A stretch of DNA of 64,000 bases from Curvularia sp. ZM96 (Eukaryota; Ascomycota; Dothideomycetes; Pleosporales; Pleosporaceae), in NCBI GenBank assembly GCA_022457065.1, contig JAJGBQ010000001.1, positions 6,262,001-6,326,000 on the forward strand, given 5' to 3'. This document shows positions 22,568 through 33,558 of this stretch, piece after piece. Within the stretch, counting starts at the first letter, position 1; each line of letters starts with the position of its first letter. The notes below the pieces were generated by a model, which was not told where the DNA came from, made no database searches, and was given only the letters and a program-made list of their open reading frames with translations. A program made the position numbers and the translations under genes.

Positions 22568-24404
22568 CTAAGTAGCTTCGATACCCTGGCACCTAATTGG
22601 CAAGGAATTTCTTCTCTGATTATGCTTCCTTCGTTCAAAGGGTTGAAAATCCAACTCCAGATATCTCACTCGCTTATGGCTGGTATGGGCGACGCATTCC
22701 TGCGCCTGGTGCCTCATTTCCCAGTGCGCGCATACTGCTTAGGTTATTTAGTGCGGTGATAGTGAATGACATAGCTTACCACAGATCGCGAGTCTTCCAA
22801 CTCTCGTCTCTAGAACATCGCCGATAATCTGCCCTACATCTGGCTCGCCTTTTACCTCAGCAATTCGACTACCAGACCGCCTGTATGATACTGCATTTCC
22901 GGCCTCATTTAAGATATCGTAGTCGCCGTAGATATACACATCTATAATCTTAGAGACATTAGCGTTCGTTGACATTATATCATCACAGTGCAACTTGCAT
23001 TCTCTCCATGCGGTGCCGGTCGTACTCCTGGACTTTCTTCGGTGGCACTACCGCCCAAGTATCGATCTATCTTTCCACTCCTGGACGTGGTACTGGTGTT
23101 TTTATGTGTTACAGCGCCTGGAAGATCGTCTTTTCTCAGTATGGTATTCATGACCTCCCACACCAAGTCCAGCTGATACTTATCGTCCACGTGCCAGACT
23201 AGAAGAAGATCCCTTGTCTTAGTCTTTGATTGTCGGTGGTCGCGTATGAGCTTCTGAACAAAGGCAAGATGGCCAACAATCCCAATCCCACTAGCGAACA
23301 GAACTACTGTACCAAAGTCTCGAAGGTCGAATCCTTGTCCATAGGGCCCTTCTACGAAAGCACTAAGCTCTGTCGTTCTATAAAGGGTATGTGTGAGGAG
23401 TCGGTTTGTGAAACCCGACCTGGGTTGAATACGCAATTGAAAGTTGTGATCGTCTGATTCTGAGTCTGCTACCATGAAAGGGTGGCGCTGAAATATCGAA
23501 AAAAATCCAGGTCTTCTCATGCTAAGGTATACGTACTGCCCCGGCTGTATTTTCCAAGGCCTAGGAATTTTGACCTTTATTTGAAGACTGTTGTGAACGT
23601 TCTCAATAACGATACTAGTGCTGGGCTTGCTTACTGAAAAGTTACGATATATGAGGAGGAGATTCCTGTGGGTGTAGGTCGCTATCCACACACATGTTCC
23701 TACGATTACTTGGACTCGGCCTGTTTTATTTGATGTAGGAATATGAAGCCACAACAGTATGCATATCGATGTAGAGCAACTGAAGTGAACAACCCGGAAG
23801 ATCTCGTACGCATGATGACGGAGGGTGGGGAGAGAAGCAACACTCATCAGTCCCAGGCAGCAGAATGCCTGGATGCGTGAGACCATAGTACTAGTGCCAA
23901 TACATTCTTACGTACCGCCACCCCACTTATTGTGTCAATGTTACCAGTCCATCCGTGAGCAGTGAGTTCTCGTCCAGCGTGAATTGACGCTTGTATCAAA
24001 GCAATTAGCCCAACTATGCTATGAATTTTCTGGTATACCCTTAAGGAGATATGCAAGACATCAGCTGCTACATTCGAGCCCGGGAGCAGAAGTATAAGAT
24101 TTGTTGCGAGCATTGAAGCAGACCGGCGGCTTAGCTCTTTGGCGGTTTTCACACCCCAACCCATACAAACGCCGTTGGCGCTCACATATAGTAGTGGAAA
24201 CATCGCATCCTTGGCTGAAATGCGCCATTTAGATATTCCAAAGAGACTAGTGGTAGAGTACACTAGGTACTTGAGGATAGCATCTGTTATGAGTGCAACC
24301 AGCCATCGAAACGCTAGGCGAGTGCTAAAATATAGGATAAGGAAGGTAATAAGCCCTGACAATACTATAGAGTACCAGATAGAGGGGCTCAATTGTTGAT
24401 TCAT
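22568..24404 (-). CDS. Ferric reductase-like transmembrane protein (FRE)
   Basis: Member of the ferric reductase/NADPH oxidase superfamily, which moves electrons from cytosolic NADPH through FAD and haem across a membrane to ferric iron. Exon 1 (23916-24404) and exon 2 (from 23868) supply membrane helices with haem-ligand-type histidines (HSIVGLIALIQASIHAG; RHHAYEIFRVVHFS). HPFMVADSE is the FAD-binding motif, EGPYGQ and FASGIGIVG the NADPH-binding loops. A later exon ends RVGRLAIC at 22780 (donor GTAAGC) and a last exon (22568-22734) ends the protein. The junction near 22975-23030 is unclear: only a 32-bp intron fits in frame. FRE genes are a standard Starship cargo class. Confidence 0.8.
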
Positions 24405-24524
24405 ATCTGGATGTGTCAAACATAAGGTCTAAGCTTACTGATATAACGGACAGAAATGGTCAGTGCGGGCTTATCACATATAAATAGATGGCTCAGTATC
24501 CTGCAATACGCATTTTATTACATT

Positions 24525-24785
24525 ATGAACTCTAGAAGATTAGAGCAGGAGTCCTTCAGGAAACGGAAAAACAATTTCATCCGACGTGGTCATGAAATAA
24601 GTGACCGATACAAAGTAGGGGTGTGGATATGTATCCAGAAAGAAAATGGTCAAATGTATATTTACAATTCAAATCCAACACGAGCAGATTGGCCACCATC
24701 CTCTATACAACTCGTAGGTTATTACGCATCTTGTTATATTAGCATACTTAATAAAAATAGGAGTCCATGTATCCAGCACCTATAA
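24525..24785 (+). CDS. Possible small MADS-box-like protein
   Basis: Frame of 86 residues from the ATG at 24525. The segment SFRKRKNNFIRRGHEISDRYKVGVWICI resembles the basic helix and first strand of a MADS/SRF DNA-binding domain (R-K-N-x-F-x-K-x-x-E-I pattern), followed by NGQMYIYNS, which fits the second strand. It has no other domain and diverges from the ferric reductase gene. Small MADS-like proteins of this form are common accessory genes in Dothideomycetes as far as I recall. The resemblance is partial. Confidence 0.4.
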   Translation: MNSRRLEQESFRKRKNNFIRRGHEISDRYKVGVWICIQKENGQMYIYNSNPTRADWPPSSIQLVGYYASCYISILNKNRSPCIQHL

Positions 24786-25320
24786 TAAAGACTAGCAGAG
24801 ATTTTCTCTCGACAAAGCCGGCGCTGCAGAAATCGCCGCCAGCTAAAATGGATGCTCCTCTCCCTGGATATCTGTCTACCCCGCCTGTTCCTGATTATGA
24901 TCGCAGAGGAATATTCTCAGGCCCGCTAGAAATGACTAGAAACTAAGGCATATACATAGATTTACTATCTATCCTGTCACAATGTAGTTGTCCTCTACGA
25001 TAGCAAGATGATTTATTGTTTTCCAAGTCTAATACTAGTGACTATGTATCATATTAACTTCTAGGATATTATCCAACTTAGTAGGATGTATCGTTAAGTG
25101 TACAAGGCGTTATGAAACTGCCTACACCATTAGATAATACTAATAAATGAGGAAAGCAGACTTAGATATCCCGCAAATAAATATATCATGCTCGAAAGCA
25201 CTGCAGTGCGATAATATAATAGCATCATTTTATTAGCCTTCTGCTAACATCTCCCCGTAGTATATAAAGAAGTGTCCAGATGTCACAAAACACTTCAACC
25301 CAAAGCTATTATTCACAAAC
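24786..25320. other. AT-rich intergenic
   Basis: Very AT-rich and free of long frames; it looks mutated. It probably contains the promoter of the interrupted gene starting at 25321. Confidence 0.4.
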
Positions 25321-26100
25321 ATGGCCCCTACTGCTCCCTCTAAGACTGAGAAAACTGATGGCAAGGGCGAGAAAAGCTCGGCTCCTACTGCTAGCTCTAA
25401 GATTGAGAAAAATAAGGGCGACAAAAGCACTGCGATAGCGAGTGTATTAGAGCAGCATAAAAAGCTCGAAGAAGAAAAAAAAGACTTAGACGATGCGGTA
25501 TACGGGGACATGTATACTGACGATCGCCAGGCAAAACATGGTGTGGTCGAAAAACAATTGGAGAAGTACACTAGTACCGTAGCCCAATTGAATGTCAAAA
25601 AAGAACCTATAGCTGGATCAACTGAACCAATGAATCTAGATGACGCTGAGCAAATGAAGAAGGAAACATCGGCCACTAATCCAGTTCCTACCCGGCCAGA
25701 CGTAGCAACTCACGCGCCAGACCCTAAGAAGACATCTGCAGGTGATCAACAACAGTTATCAGGATCTGGTAAAATGAAAAAAGAGCTTGTTGATAATCTC
25801 AATATGAAATGGGACATCGACGTCAATGACTCTCGTGGGGAGTCTTCACTGCAGCATCTTCCCAAAGAAGTGTTCGGCCATATCATGAAAAGTTCTCGGA
25901 CTCGCTTCTGTGTTCGATATGGGTCCAAGGAGGGTCTAAGCGCTCGTTTCGAATCAATTCTCCCAAATGCGTCTGACTATAAGCAAGAAAGAGACGTTAC
26001 CCAAGGTAGCGAACGCATTGTTGAGAAGATTGTGCAACATCATAGAGATAACAAAACGGCGCTTCCGATGCATATACTTAGCAAGGTCAAGGTTCTAGTA

Positions 26101-26640
26101 CTATCCCTCCATGTGTGGCGGAAAACCCTGCGTGCCGGCATGCCGGCCATACTCTTCCCACAACAAACGCGACCATAGCTGAGGAACGTGCAAAATCTCG
26201 GGATAGAGATCTTTACTCTCAAGTATCTCCTATGTATCATCTCTTTGCAAGACGACTCTTGCGTGGCCAGCAATACCACAATTCGCTGCGGGCATGTACG
26301 GCAGCCCTGGCTCGGTCAGCCTCGGATGCGGTTAAGCTATTATACGTATATCTAAGAATCTATCAAACTGTATTAATATATACAAAAAGTCTATCCCGAG
26401 CAATAGTCGACTATATACTATGTTGTGGCGCTGTAGTGTAGGGTTGAAGAGCAGTGCAATAGCCAAGCGCTACCTGAACGTCGTATCTAAATACCAAAAG
26501 CAGACTAGTGGTATTCTATAAGCGCTGACGTCAGTTCTTCACACTGTCAGCATAGCTTAGGCGTGTAGCTAGAACCAAGCATGACTCGCTCGAGCTTGAA
26601 CGCACGCGTGACACTGCACTATCCTCTACTAACGCATGTT
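26101..26640. repeat. Left long terminal inverted repeat of the NLR element
   Basis: Matches the reverse complement of about 30685-31224. The outer 240 bases are clearly alignable, with roughly one difference in seven. Inner blocks such as GGTATTCTATAAGCGCTGA and CATGACTCGCT also recur. The inner limit is approximate. Confidence 0.8.
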
Positions 26641-26790
26641 TTTAAAGTATTTAGATAATAACTAGTTAGTTAGTTAGCAATATATTTATTGCAAGAATAT
26701 TTTCAAAAAGATAAGCAACCAAGCGCATGCGTGTGCTTTGCCCCAGCCTTAGACCCCACAAGTGGCTGCTCGAAGTCGTCAGGCTGCGGG

Positions 26791-29700
26791 ATGCATAGCC
26801 GCCAGGCTAAGGCCGAGGAGGTGCTGTGCCGCAGACCATTACCGCAGGCCATCACTGCAGGCCATTACCGTAGATTCTATCATCGACACACTACTGACGG
26901 TGCAGTCTTCTACAGCGATGCCATGGTCTCTACAACATCTAACATAGCGTTCGGCAACGCATACAAGAGCGTCCAAGGTAATAATATCAACGGCTCTATC
27001 CACATTGGTACGTCGCGGGACCGTCCGAGGGCCGTCAAGCCGTCTAGTAGACATGGCACGCACTAAGCAGACGCGTTAAACAGGACTTGAGAACACGCTC
27101 GACCGTCTCCCACGCGCCGAAGATGCGCCCTTTAACTCGTACGCTAAGCAGCACGAGCCTGCATGCCTCCCTAACACGCGGGTCGATCTACTACAAGAGA
27201 TATACAGCTGGGCGGATGGGCAAGACGAGCGGTGCATCTTCTGGCTGAGCGGCCTAGCAGGCACAGGCAAGTCGACGATCGCGCGGACGGTGGCGCGCAG
27301 CTACTACGACAAGCAGCGTCTGGCGGCCAGCTTCTTCTTCTCGCGCGGCGGCGGCGACGCAGGCCATGCAGGCAAGTTCGTGACGAGCCTTGCGGTGCAG
27401 CTTGCGCGCAATGTGCCAGCATTGAAGCAGCGCATTAGCGACGCAGTTGCAGAGCGCGACGACATTGCTAGCCAGTCTCTATGCGACCAGTGGCAGCACC
27501 TCGTTCTCCGCCCGCTGTCGAAGCTGCACGAGCTAGAAGCGAGGCAAAGAACATATATCATAGTCGTCGATGCGCTCGACGAGTGTGACAACGACAGCAA
27601 CATCCGCATTATCGTGCAGCTGCTGGCTGAGGTGCGGTCGTCGTTGACAGGCGCCCGACTGCGGGTGTTGCTGACAAGCAGGCCAGAGGTGCCGATCCGG
27701 CACGGGTTCAAGACGATAGCGGACTCGGAGCACAAGGACGTCATCCTGCACAATATCTCGGCGTCGATCATTAACCACGATATAGGACTCTTTCTTCAGC
27801 ATTATCTTAGGATCATTGCAGAAGAATGTAACCAGGCGGACGGTTGGCCAGGTGTAGAGACTATTGGACAGTTAGTGAAGAGTGCATGCGGCCTATTTAT
27901 CTGGGCTGCTACTGCCTGTCGCTTCATCCAAGAAGGCGGGCCGTTCGCTGCTGACCGACTGCGTGCTGTTCTTAAGGACAGCTCCTCTATAGACAGCAGT
28001 TCGGCAAACGACAGCTCATCTAGCGACTCTGGCACAGACGAGCACTTCGAGATTCTGCCCGAACAGCGATTAGACAGCATATACCTTGCAGTGCTTAGGA
28101 GCCCTGTTCGCAGATACAGGAAGCAGGAAAGGAGGAGATGGTACACGCTGATTAGAAAAGCACTTGGAGCGATTGTGCTTTTACAATCGCCGCTTTCTAC
28201 TTCTTCACTAGCTCAGCTACTACGTGTTCCTATAGAGGATGTGCATCGAACGCTATATGAGCTACACTCGATTGTAGATGTCCCACAAGACCTAAACTGG
28301 CCAGTGCGATTGCATCACCCTTCGTTCCGCGACTTTTTACTCAATAGGAAGAGATGCAATGACGATAGCATCTGGGTAGAGAAGACCGGTACGCACAAGA
28401 GGCTGGCGTCTCGCTGCCTAGAGCTCATGTCTACGCCTGGTATCCTTCGACAGGATATGTGCAATCTCTTAGATCCTGGAGTTTTACGGAGAGAGATCGA
28501 CGAAGAGACAGTTCATCGCAACCTGCCACCTGAGCTGCAGTACGCGTGCCGCTACTGGGTCGATCATCTCGAGCGCAGCGGGCGCAGTGTTGAAGACGGA
28601 GACACTACACACTGCTTCCTTGAGAAACACCTTCTTCACTGGCTCGAGGCTATGAGCCTGCTCAACGAAACGAGTCTATGCGTGCGACTACTGGCGAGGC
28701 TACAGGCGCTAGCGACGGTAGAGCATTCGTATCTAAGTAGTTATCGTGTTTAATACTGACCTAAATGTAGCCATCCGATAGTATCGTTCCCAAGTTCCTC
28801 CACGATGCCGTCCGATTTGTGCTGCGATTCGTACCAATACTAGCTGAGGCCCCCCTCCAGATATATTCTTCAGCCCTTCTCTTCTCGCCCGAGTCAAGCC
28901 TTGTGCGAAAGGTGTTTATGAAACAGGTACCACAGGCAGTGAGAGTGATTTCTGAGAGAGATGCAGAGTGGGACGCATGTCGCAGCGTGCTGGAGGGCCA
29001 TGCAGAGCGGGTCTGGGCGGTGGTGTTCTCGCCAGACGGGCAGCTGGTCGCCTCAGCATCTAACGACAGGACAGTGCGGGTGTGGGAGACAGCGACGGGC
29101 CACTGTCGCACCGTGCTGGAGGGCCATTCAGGAGAGGTCAACGCGGTGGTGTTCTCGCCAGACGGGCAGCTGGTCGCCTCAGCATCTAACGACAGCACAG
29201 TGCGGGTGTGGGAGACAGCGACGGGCCACTGTCGCAGCGTGCTGGAGGGCCATTCGCACTATGTCAACGCGGTGGTGTTCTCGCCAGACGGGCAGCTGGT
29301 CGCCTCAGCATCCTGGGACAGCACAGTGCGGGTGTGGGAGACAGCGACGGGCCACTGTCGCAGCGTGCTGGAGGGCCATTCACAAGATGTCAGGGCGGTG
29401 GTGTTCTCGCCAGACGGCCAGCTGGTCGCCTCAGCATCCTTTGACAGGATAGTGCGTGTGTGGGAGACAGCGACGGGCCACTGTCGCAGCGTGCTGGAGG
29501 GCCATTCACAAGAGGTCAACGCGGTGGTGTTCTCGCCAGACGGGCAGCTGGTCGCCTCAGCATCCTGGGACAGCACAGTGCGTGTGTGGGAGACAGCGAC
29601 GGGCCAGTGTCGCAGCGTGCTAGAGGGCCATGTAGAGCGGGTCTGGGCGGTGGTGTTCTCGCCAGATGGGCAGCTGGTCGCCTCAGCATCCTGGGACAGC

Positions 29701-30537
29701 ACAGTGCGGGTGTGGGAGACAGCGACGGGCCAGTGTCGCAGCGTGCTGGAGAGCCATTCACAAGAGGTCAACGCGGTGGTGTTCTCGCCAGATGGGCAGC
29801 TAGTCGCCTCAGCATCCTGGGACAGCACAGTGCGGGTGTGGGAGACAGCGACGGGCCACTGTCGCACCGTGCTGGAGGGCCATTCAGACGCGGTCGACGC
29901 GGTGGTGTTCTCGCCAGACGGGCAGCTGGTCGCCTCAGCATCTAACGACAGGACAGTGCGGGTGTGGGAGACAGCGACGGGTCACTGTCGCACCGTGCTG
30001 GAGGGCCATGCAGAGCGGGTCAACGCGGTGGTGTTCTCGCCAGACGGGCAGCTGGTCGCCTCAGCATCTAACGACAGCACAGTGCGGGTGTGGGAGACAG
30101 CGACAGGTCACTGTCGCACCGTGCTGAAGGGCCATTCGCACTATGTCAACGCGGTGGTGTTCTCGCCAGACGGGCAGCTGGTCGTCTCAGCATCCGGTGA
30201 CAGGACAGTGCGGGTGTGGGAGACAGCGACGGGCTGCTGTCGCACCGTGCTAGAAGATCAGCCTGCGTTTATCTTTCAGATCGCATTTTCGCCAGATGGC
30301 CGGATTATCCACACTAACAGAGGGGATATCCCCCTACTGTTAGATCTCATCGCTGTTACATCCGCTCTTCCAGGCCAGGAACAATCATATACTACAATAG
30401 ACGGTGAATGGGTATTGCGTCAAACGCGGCGGTTTCTGTGGCTTCCTCCTCAGTATCGGAACTGCGTCGCGGCAGTGTATAGGCACATGGTGTGTCTAGG
30501 GTGCTATTCAGGGCGTGTAGCGCTTCTTAGCTTCTAG
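26791..30537 (+). CDS. NOD-like receptor with NACHT and WD40 repeats
   Basis: Exons about 26791-27007, 27084-28717 and 28771-30537 join in frame for about 1205 residues. The linker GNNINGSIHIGLENT leads into a NACHT NTPase: Walker A GLAGTGKST (about 27249), Walker B IIVVDALDEC (about 27560), then LLTSRPE. The C-terminus has ten almost identical 42-residue WD40 repeats plus one degenerate repeat. The architecture matches the HNWD/het-e group of fungal receptors, which sense non-self ligands through WD40 and trigger cell death or signalling. The 5' end encodes no recognisable effector domain; the start could also be 26923. It lies wholly inside the TIR element. Coding DNA is much more GC-rich than the flanks. 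Confidence 0.87.
28981..30240 (+). repeat. WD40-coding tandem array, 126-bp unit
   Basis: Ten consecutive 126-bp units beginning TGTCGCA(G/C)CGTGCTGGAGGGCCA. Units differ mainly at codons just after the GH dipeptide (AERVW, SGEVN, SHYVN, SQDVR, SDAVD) and at the ND/WD/FD/GD triplet. Near-identity means frequent unequal exchange or gene conversion. Antisense open frames over this array are by-products of the repeat. Confidence 0.92.
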
Positions 30538-30684
30538 TAGAACGTAGTTATTCTGTTACGAGTAGATAGACGTTCTATCTACACTGACTACTCTAAGCCA
30601 ATTCCAACATTACTGCAGGTCTGTATACAAGCCTCCACCTGTACTACTATCCTCTCCTCAAACAGGCGCGTGGAGTCTAGTGCG

Positions 30685-31224
30685 GCGTTTGAGCATGTAT
30701 TCAAGCACAAGCGAGTCATGTTTAGCCTTAGCCTTAGCCGGGTGGCTTTGTCTAAGCTACGCTCGCGGGACAAGGGTCTGACATCAGCGCCTATAGAATA
30801 CCGCTAAGCCACTTGCGGCATTTCTGTACGACTTGCAAGTAGTGCGCCTTAGTGGTCAATCTTGCTCTATAGATTAATATACCTGCACAACAGCGCCACG
30901 ACTAATGATGCTGTAGCACTTCGCTCGGGATGTACTCTTTACATGTCTTTGTATAGTATTATAGACTCTTAGCTATATACATACAACCTCTAACGTATCC
31001 GAAGCTGACCGAGCTGGGGCTGCCATACATGCTTGCAGCGAATTGTGGTATTCCTGGCCACACAAGAGCTGCCTTGCAAAGAGATAATACATGTAAAATG
31101 CTTGAGAGTAAAGGTCTCTATCCCGAGATTCTGCACGTTCCTTGTCTATGGTTGCGTTTGTTGTGGTGAAGAGTATGGCTGGCATGCCGGCACGCAGGGT
31201 TTTCCGCCACACGTGGAGGGATAG
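30685..31224. repeat. Right long terminal inverted repeat of the NLR element
   Basis: Inverted partner of 26101-26640. The terminal sequence reads ACGTGGAGGGATAG followed by TA of the target. Short indels and substitutions distinguish it from the left copy, so this copy pair is not very recent. Confidence 0.8.
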
Positions 31225-31975
31225 TAGTCTACTGGGACTCTAAAAGAGGCGTTGGACACGAAGCTGAGGTTGAGGTACTATCGCCCGATTACAAAGAAAG
31301 ACGACGACCACACACCCGCTGTTTCATTTGGCTTGACCCTACACTCTATTCACAATATAATCTTAACAATAATTCCGGCTGGAGTCACGAAACAAGGACA
31401 ACGATCAAACTTGTCATGGACGGAATCGATGACCGGGAAAAATCAATCGCTCTCTACAACATTGCTGTTGATCTTGAAAATGAGTTTGAAGAAAGGTGGA
31501 TGACAAATATTCCAGGCAGACCTGGGCCTCTCAGTAAGCTGGTATATGAGAAAAAAGCGGTGTCCCGCCAGACTAAGCAGCCGGTTGCTACCACTGAACC
31601 ATCAGAACGCCCAACGCCTATGAAATCTCCGGTCCTACACCGTCAGCCTACACCTCTAATAAAGTCAGAACAAGAACAGACCTCCATTAAAACAAAGCCA
31701 GGGATGTCACTGAGGGAGCGGTTTCACAAAGACTTCTTAGAACTTTTTGATTTACCAGAACATTATACGTATGATAACTTGACTGAACAACAGCAGACCC
31801 TTTACCCTGCGCAGTTCGCAAAGTGGAAGAGTGCAAATTCTTAGATAGGAGCTTAAAAGAGAGTCATCACTTCTAGATAGTATCAGAAACACTTATATTA
31901 AGGCGTCCGTGTTGAATAGTATAAACGTTTTAGATAAATAGTTATGCCGTACATCAATTTAAATAGCCCCACAGT

Positions 31976-33142
31976 ATGAACATCCGCTATATTATACTAC
32001 TCAAGGTGCTTGCATTAACCAGTAGAGCGTTTTGGCGGCTTCCTTGCTACTCGCGACTAGGAGTTTTTCGGATTGATCCAATCGTCTCGGAAGGGCTCCC
32101 TTCCCAACATGCACACACGCTTCATGGGGCACAGAGTAGGTCGAGCATAAGAGTGCAGTTTCAATCGCTAATCTTTAGCCTAGACCTGAGTTTCTCGTCA
32201 TCCTATGATAGCCTTGTCCAGTCTAATTGCACGACATGTGCGGTCCTTCAAGACATGTCTGCTTACTGGACGCCACCACTTATGTTTTCGCACACAAACG
32301 GTATCGTAGAGATTGTTCCACAGATTGGTGGGATGCTTATGTGAGTATTAAGCATATACTTCATAGCAATACTAAGAAGGCTTCAGTTATTACTTTCTTT
32401 TTGGAGATAAAATTATAGCATTCCCACCAGGATTTAGAATGATTGCAGGTGATGCTAGTAGGAAAAATATCTTTGTGCCACCTCCAGACATACCACAATC
32501 TCTGTGGGGTCCAGAAGAGAAAACACCAAAATCACTGGCGGAAAAGGCCATTGGGTTTAATTGCCTAAATTATAATAGTGCTGCTGAAGGGGCTTTAACT
32601 CGACATTTACTTCCAAATAAGTCGTTTATTGATACAAACTGCGCCGATGGCCTTCGCCTCGAGCTGATGTTTCCATCATGTTGGAATGGCATTTCTCTGG
32701 ATACTAACGACCACAAGTCTCACGTAGCCTATCCAGATCTTGTTATGGAAGGTACATGTCCTCCAGATTACGAGACTCGCATTCCAGCTCTATTTTTTGA
32801 AACGATTTGGGACACCTCTGTCTTCCGTAACGCCTCTGGGCAATTCCTACTTAGTAATGGTGACCAAGCAGGTACGAAGAGGTGTTTCTTGATAAAACCC
32901 TAACTTATTCCATCCTAGGTTCTAGCTATCATGGGGACTTTCAGAATGGTTGGAACATAGCTGCATTGCAGCAAGCAATTGGAGGTTGCACAAATTCATC
33001 GGGTCTGATTGAAGATTGTGCTGTCTTTTCTCTACAGTCCCCATCTCACGCAGGTCATTGCAAGCTACTGCCGCCGGCAGCAGTTGCTAATGAAAGCTGT
33101 GTTGGACCCCAGTTAGGCCTTTGCGGTAACAATACTTTTTGA
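31976..33142 (+). CDS. DUF1996 secreted protein
   Basis: The N-terminus MNIRYIILLKVLALTSRA is a signal peptide, followed directly by the DUF1996 opening FWRLPCYSRLGVFRIDPIVS. Further family motifs are SQHAHTLHG, TCAVLQDMSAYWTPPL, MFPSCWNGISLDTNDHKSHVAYP, IPALFFETIWD and GSSYHGDFQNGW. Introns are at 32140-32178 and 32869 to about 32918. A further intron near 32340-32432 could not be resolved in frame, since a short exon seems to be missing. DUF1996 proteins are extracellular fungal proteins of unknown activity. The tail after the Cys-rich end is short compared with many members. Confidence 0.8.
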
Positions 33143-33558
33143 AATAGACCAACAAACTCCAATATGTGTTTACCAAAAGGTAAAATCTTAATATATTCTT
33201 ATTGTAAACTACTGTCAAATTTACTATCATTTGTGGTTCAGCAGAATTCTTAAACTAGAATTGGCCAAAACACTCTAAGTAGTCATTACAGAGCGTTATT
33301 GTTGCAGATTGATTCGATATTAGAAAGTAAAATTGATTATTAATAAATAAAACTAAACAGTTTACCATGTATTACCCAATAACCTCTAGATATGTCAATC
33401 AAACGACTGATAACCCCTAATGAATTTCACACACGATCTTCCTCACGCCCTATAAAGTGCGACAATTAAATGCTTATATATTTCTAACTTGCTAGATCGT
33501 AAAGATCGTAAAATTTGTTGTTATTGTTTAATTCTGCTTCTTGGCTATGTTACGATAT
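33143..33558. other. AT-rich intergenic
   Basis: About 415 bases, strongly AT-rich, no gene visible. It separates two convergent genes. Confidence 0.4.

Larger units (their letters stand above)
26101..31224 (+). mobile_element. TIR element of 5.1 kb carrying a NACHT-WD40 gene
   Basis: Bounded by CTATCCCTCCA at 26101 and its reverse complement ending at 31224. TA is present immediately outside both ends (26099-26100 and 31225-31226), as expected for a TA target duplication of the Tc1/mariner type. Terminal inverted repeats extend about 540 bp with moderate divergence. The interior holds one NLR gene and no transposase, so the element is non-autonomous. It sits inside an otherwise intact reading frame. 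Confidence 0.88.
25321..31844 (+). pseudogene. Uncharacterised gene split by the NLR-carrying element
   Basis: The frame from the ATG at 25321 reads unbroken to codon 260 (GTA at 26098-26100) and then enters the inserted element, where 26 foreign residues precede a stop. On the far side, reading from 31227 in the same phase stays open to a stop at 31844. The two parts (780 and 618 bases) form one 465-residue frame if the element and one TA copy are ignored. The N-terminal part is Lys/Glu-rich with a probable coiled coil; the C-terminal part includes RCFIWLDPTLYSQYN. Family unknown. The lack of stops or frameshifts in either half implies a recent insertion. Confidence 0.8.

Noticed and set aside
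22541..22827. Plus-strand coding continuation after the 154-residue gene
   Set aside because: This stretch is better explained as the antisense of the last exons of the ferric reductase gene, where splice sites and frame agree.
29259..29867. Antisense frame of 202 codons over the WD40 array
   Set aside because: It is a by-product of a 126-bp repeat lacking stops in other frames; its peptide simply repeats with the same period.
28981..30240. CRISPR-like array
   Set aside because: The regular repeats are in-frame WD40 units in a eukaryotic gene; there are no spacers.
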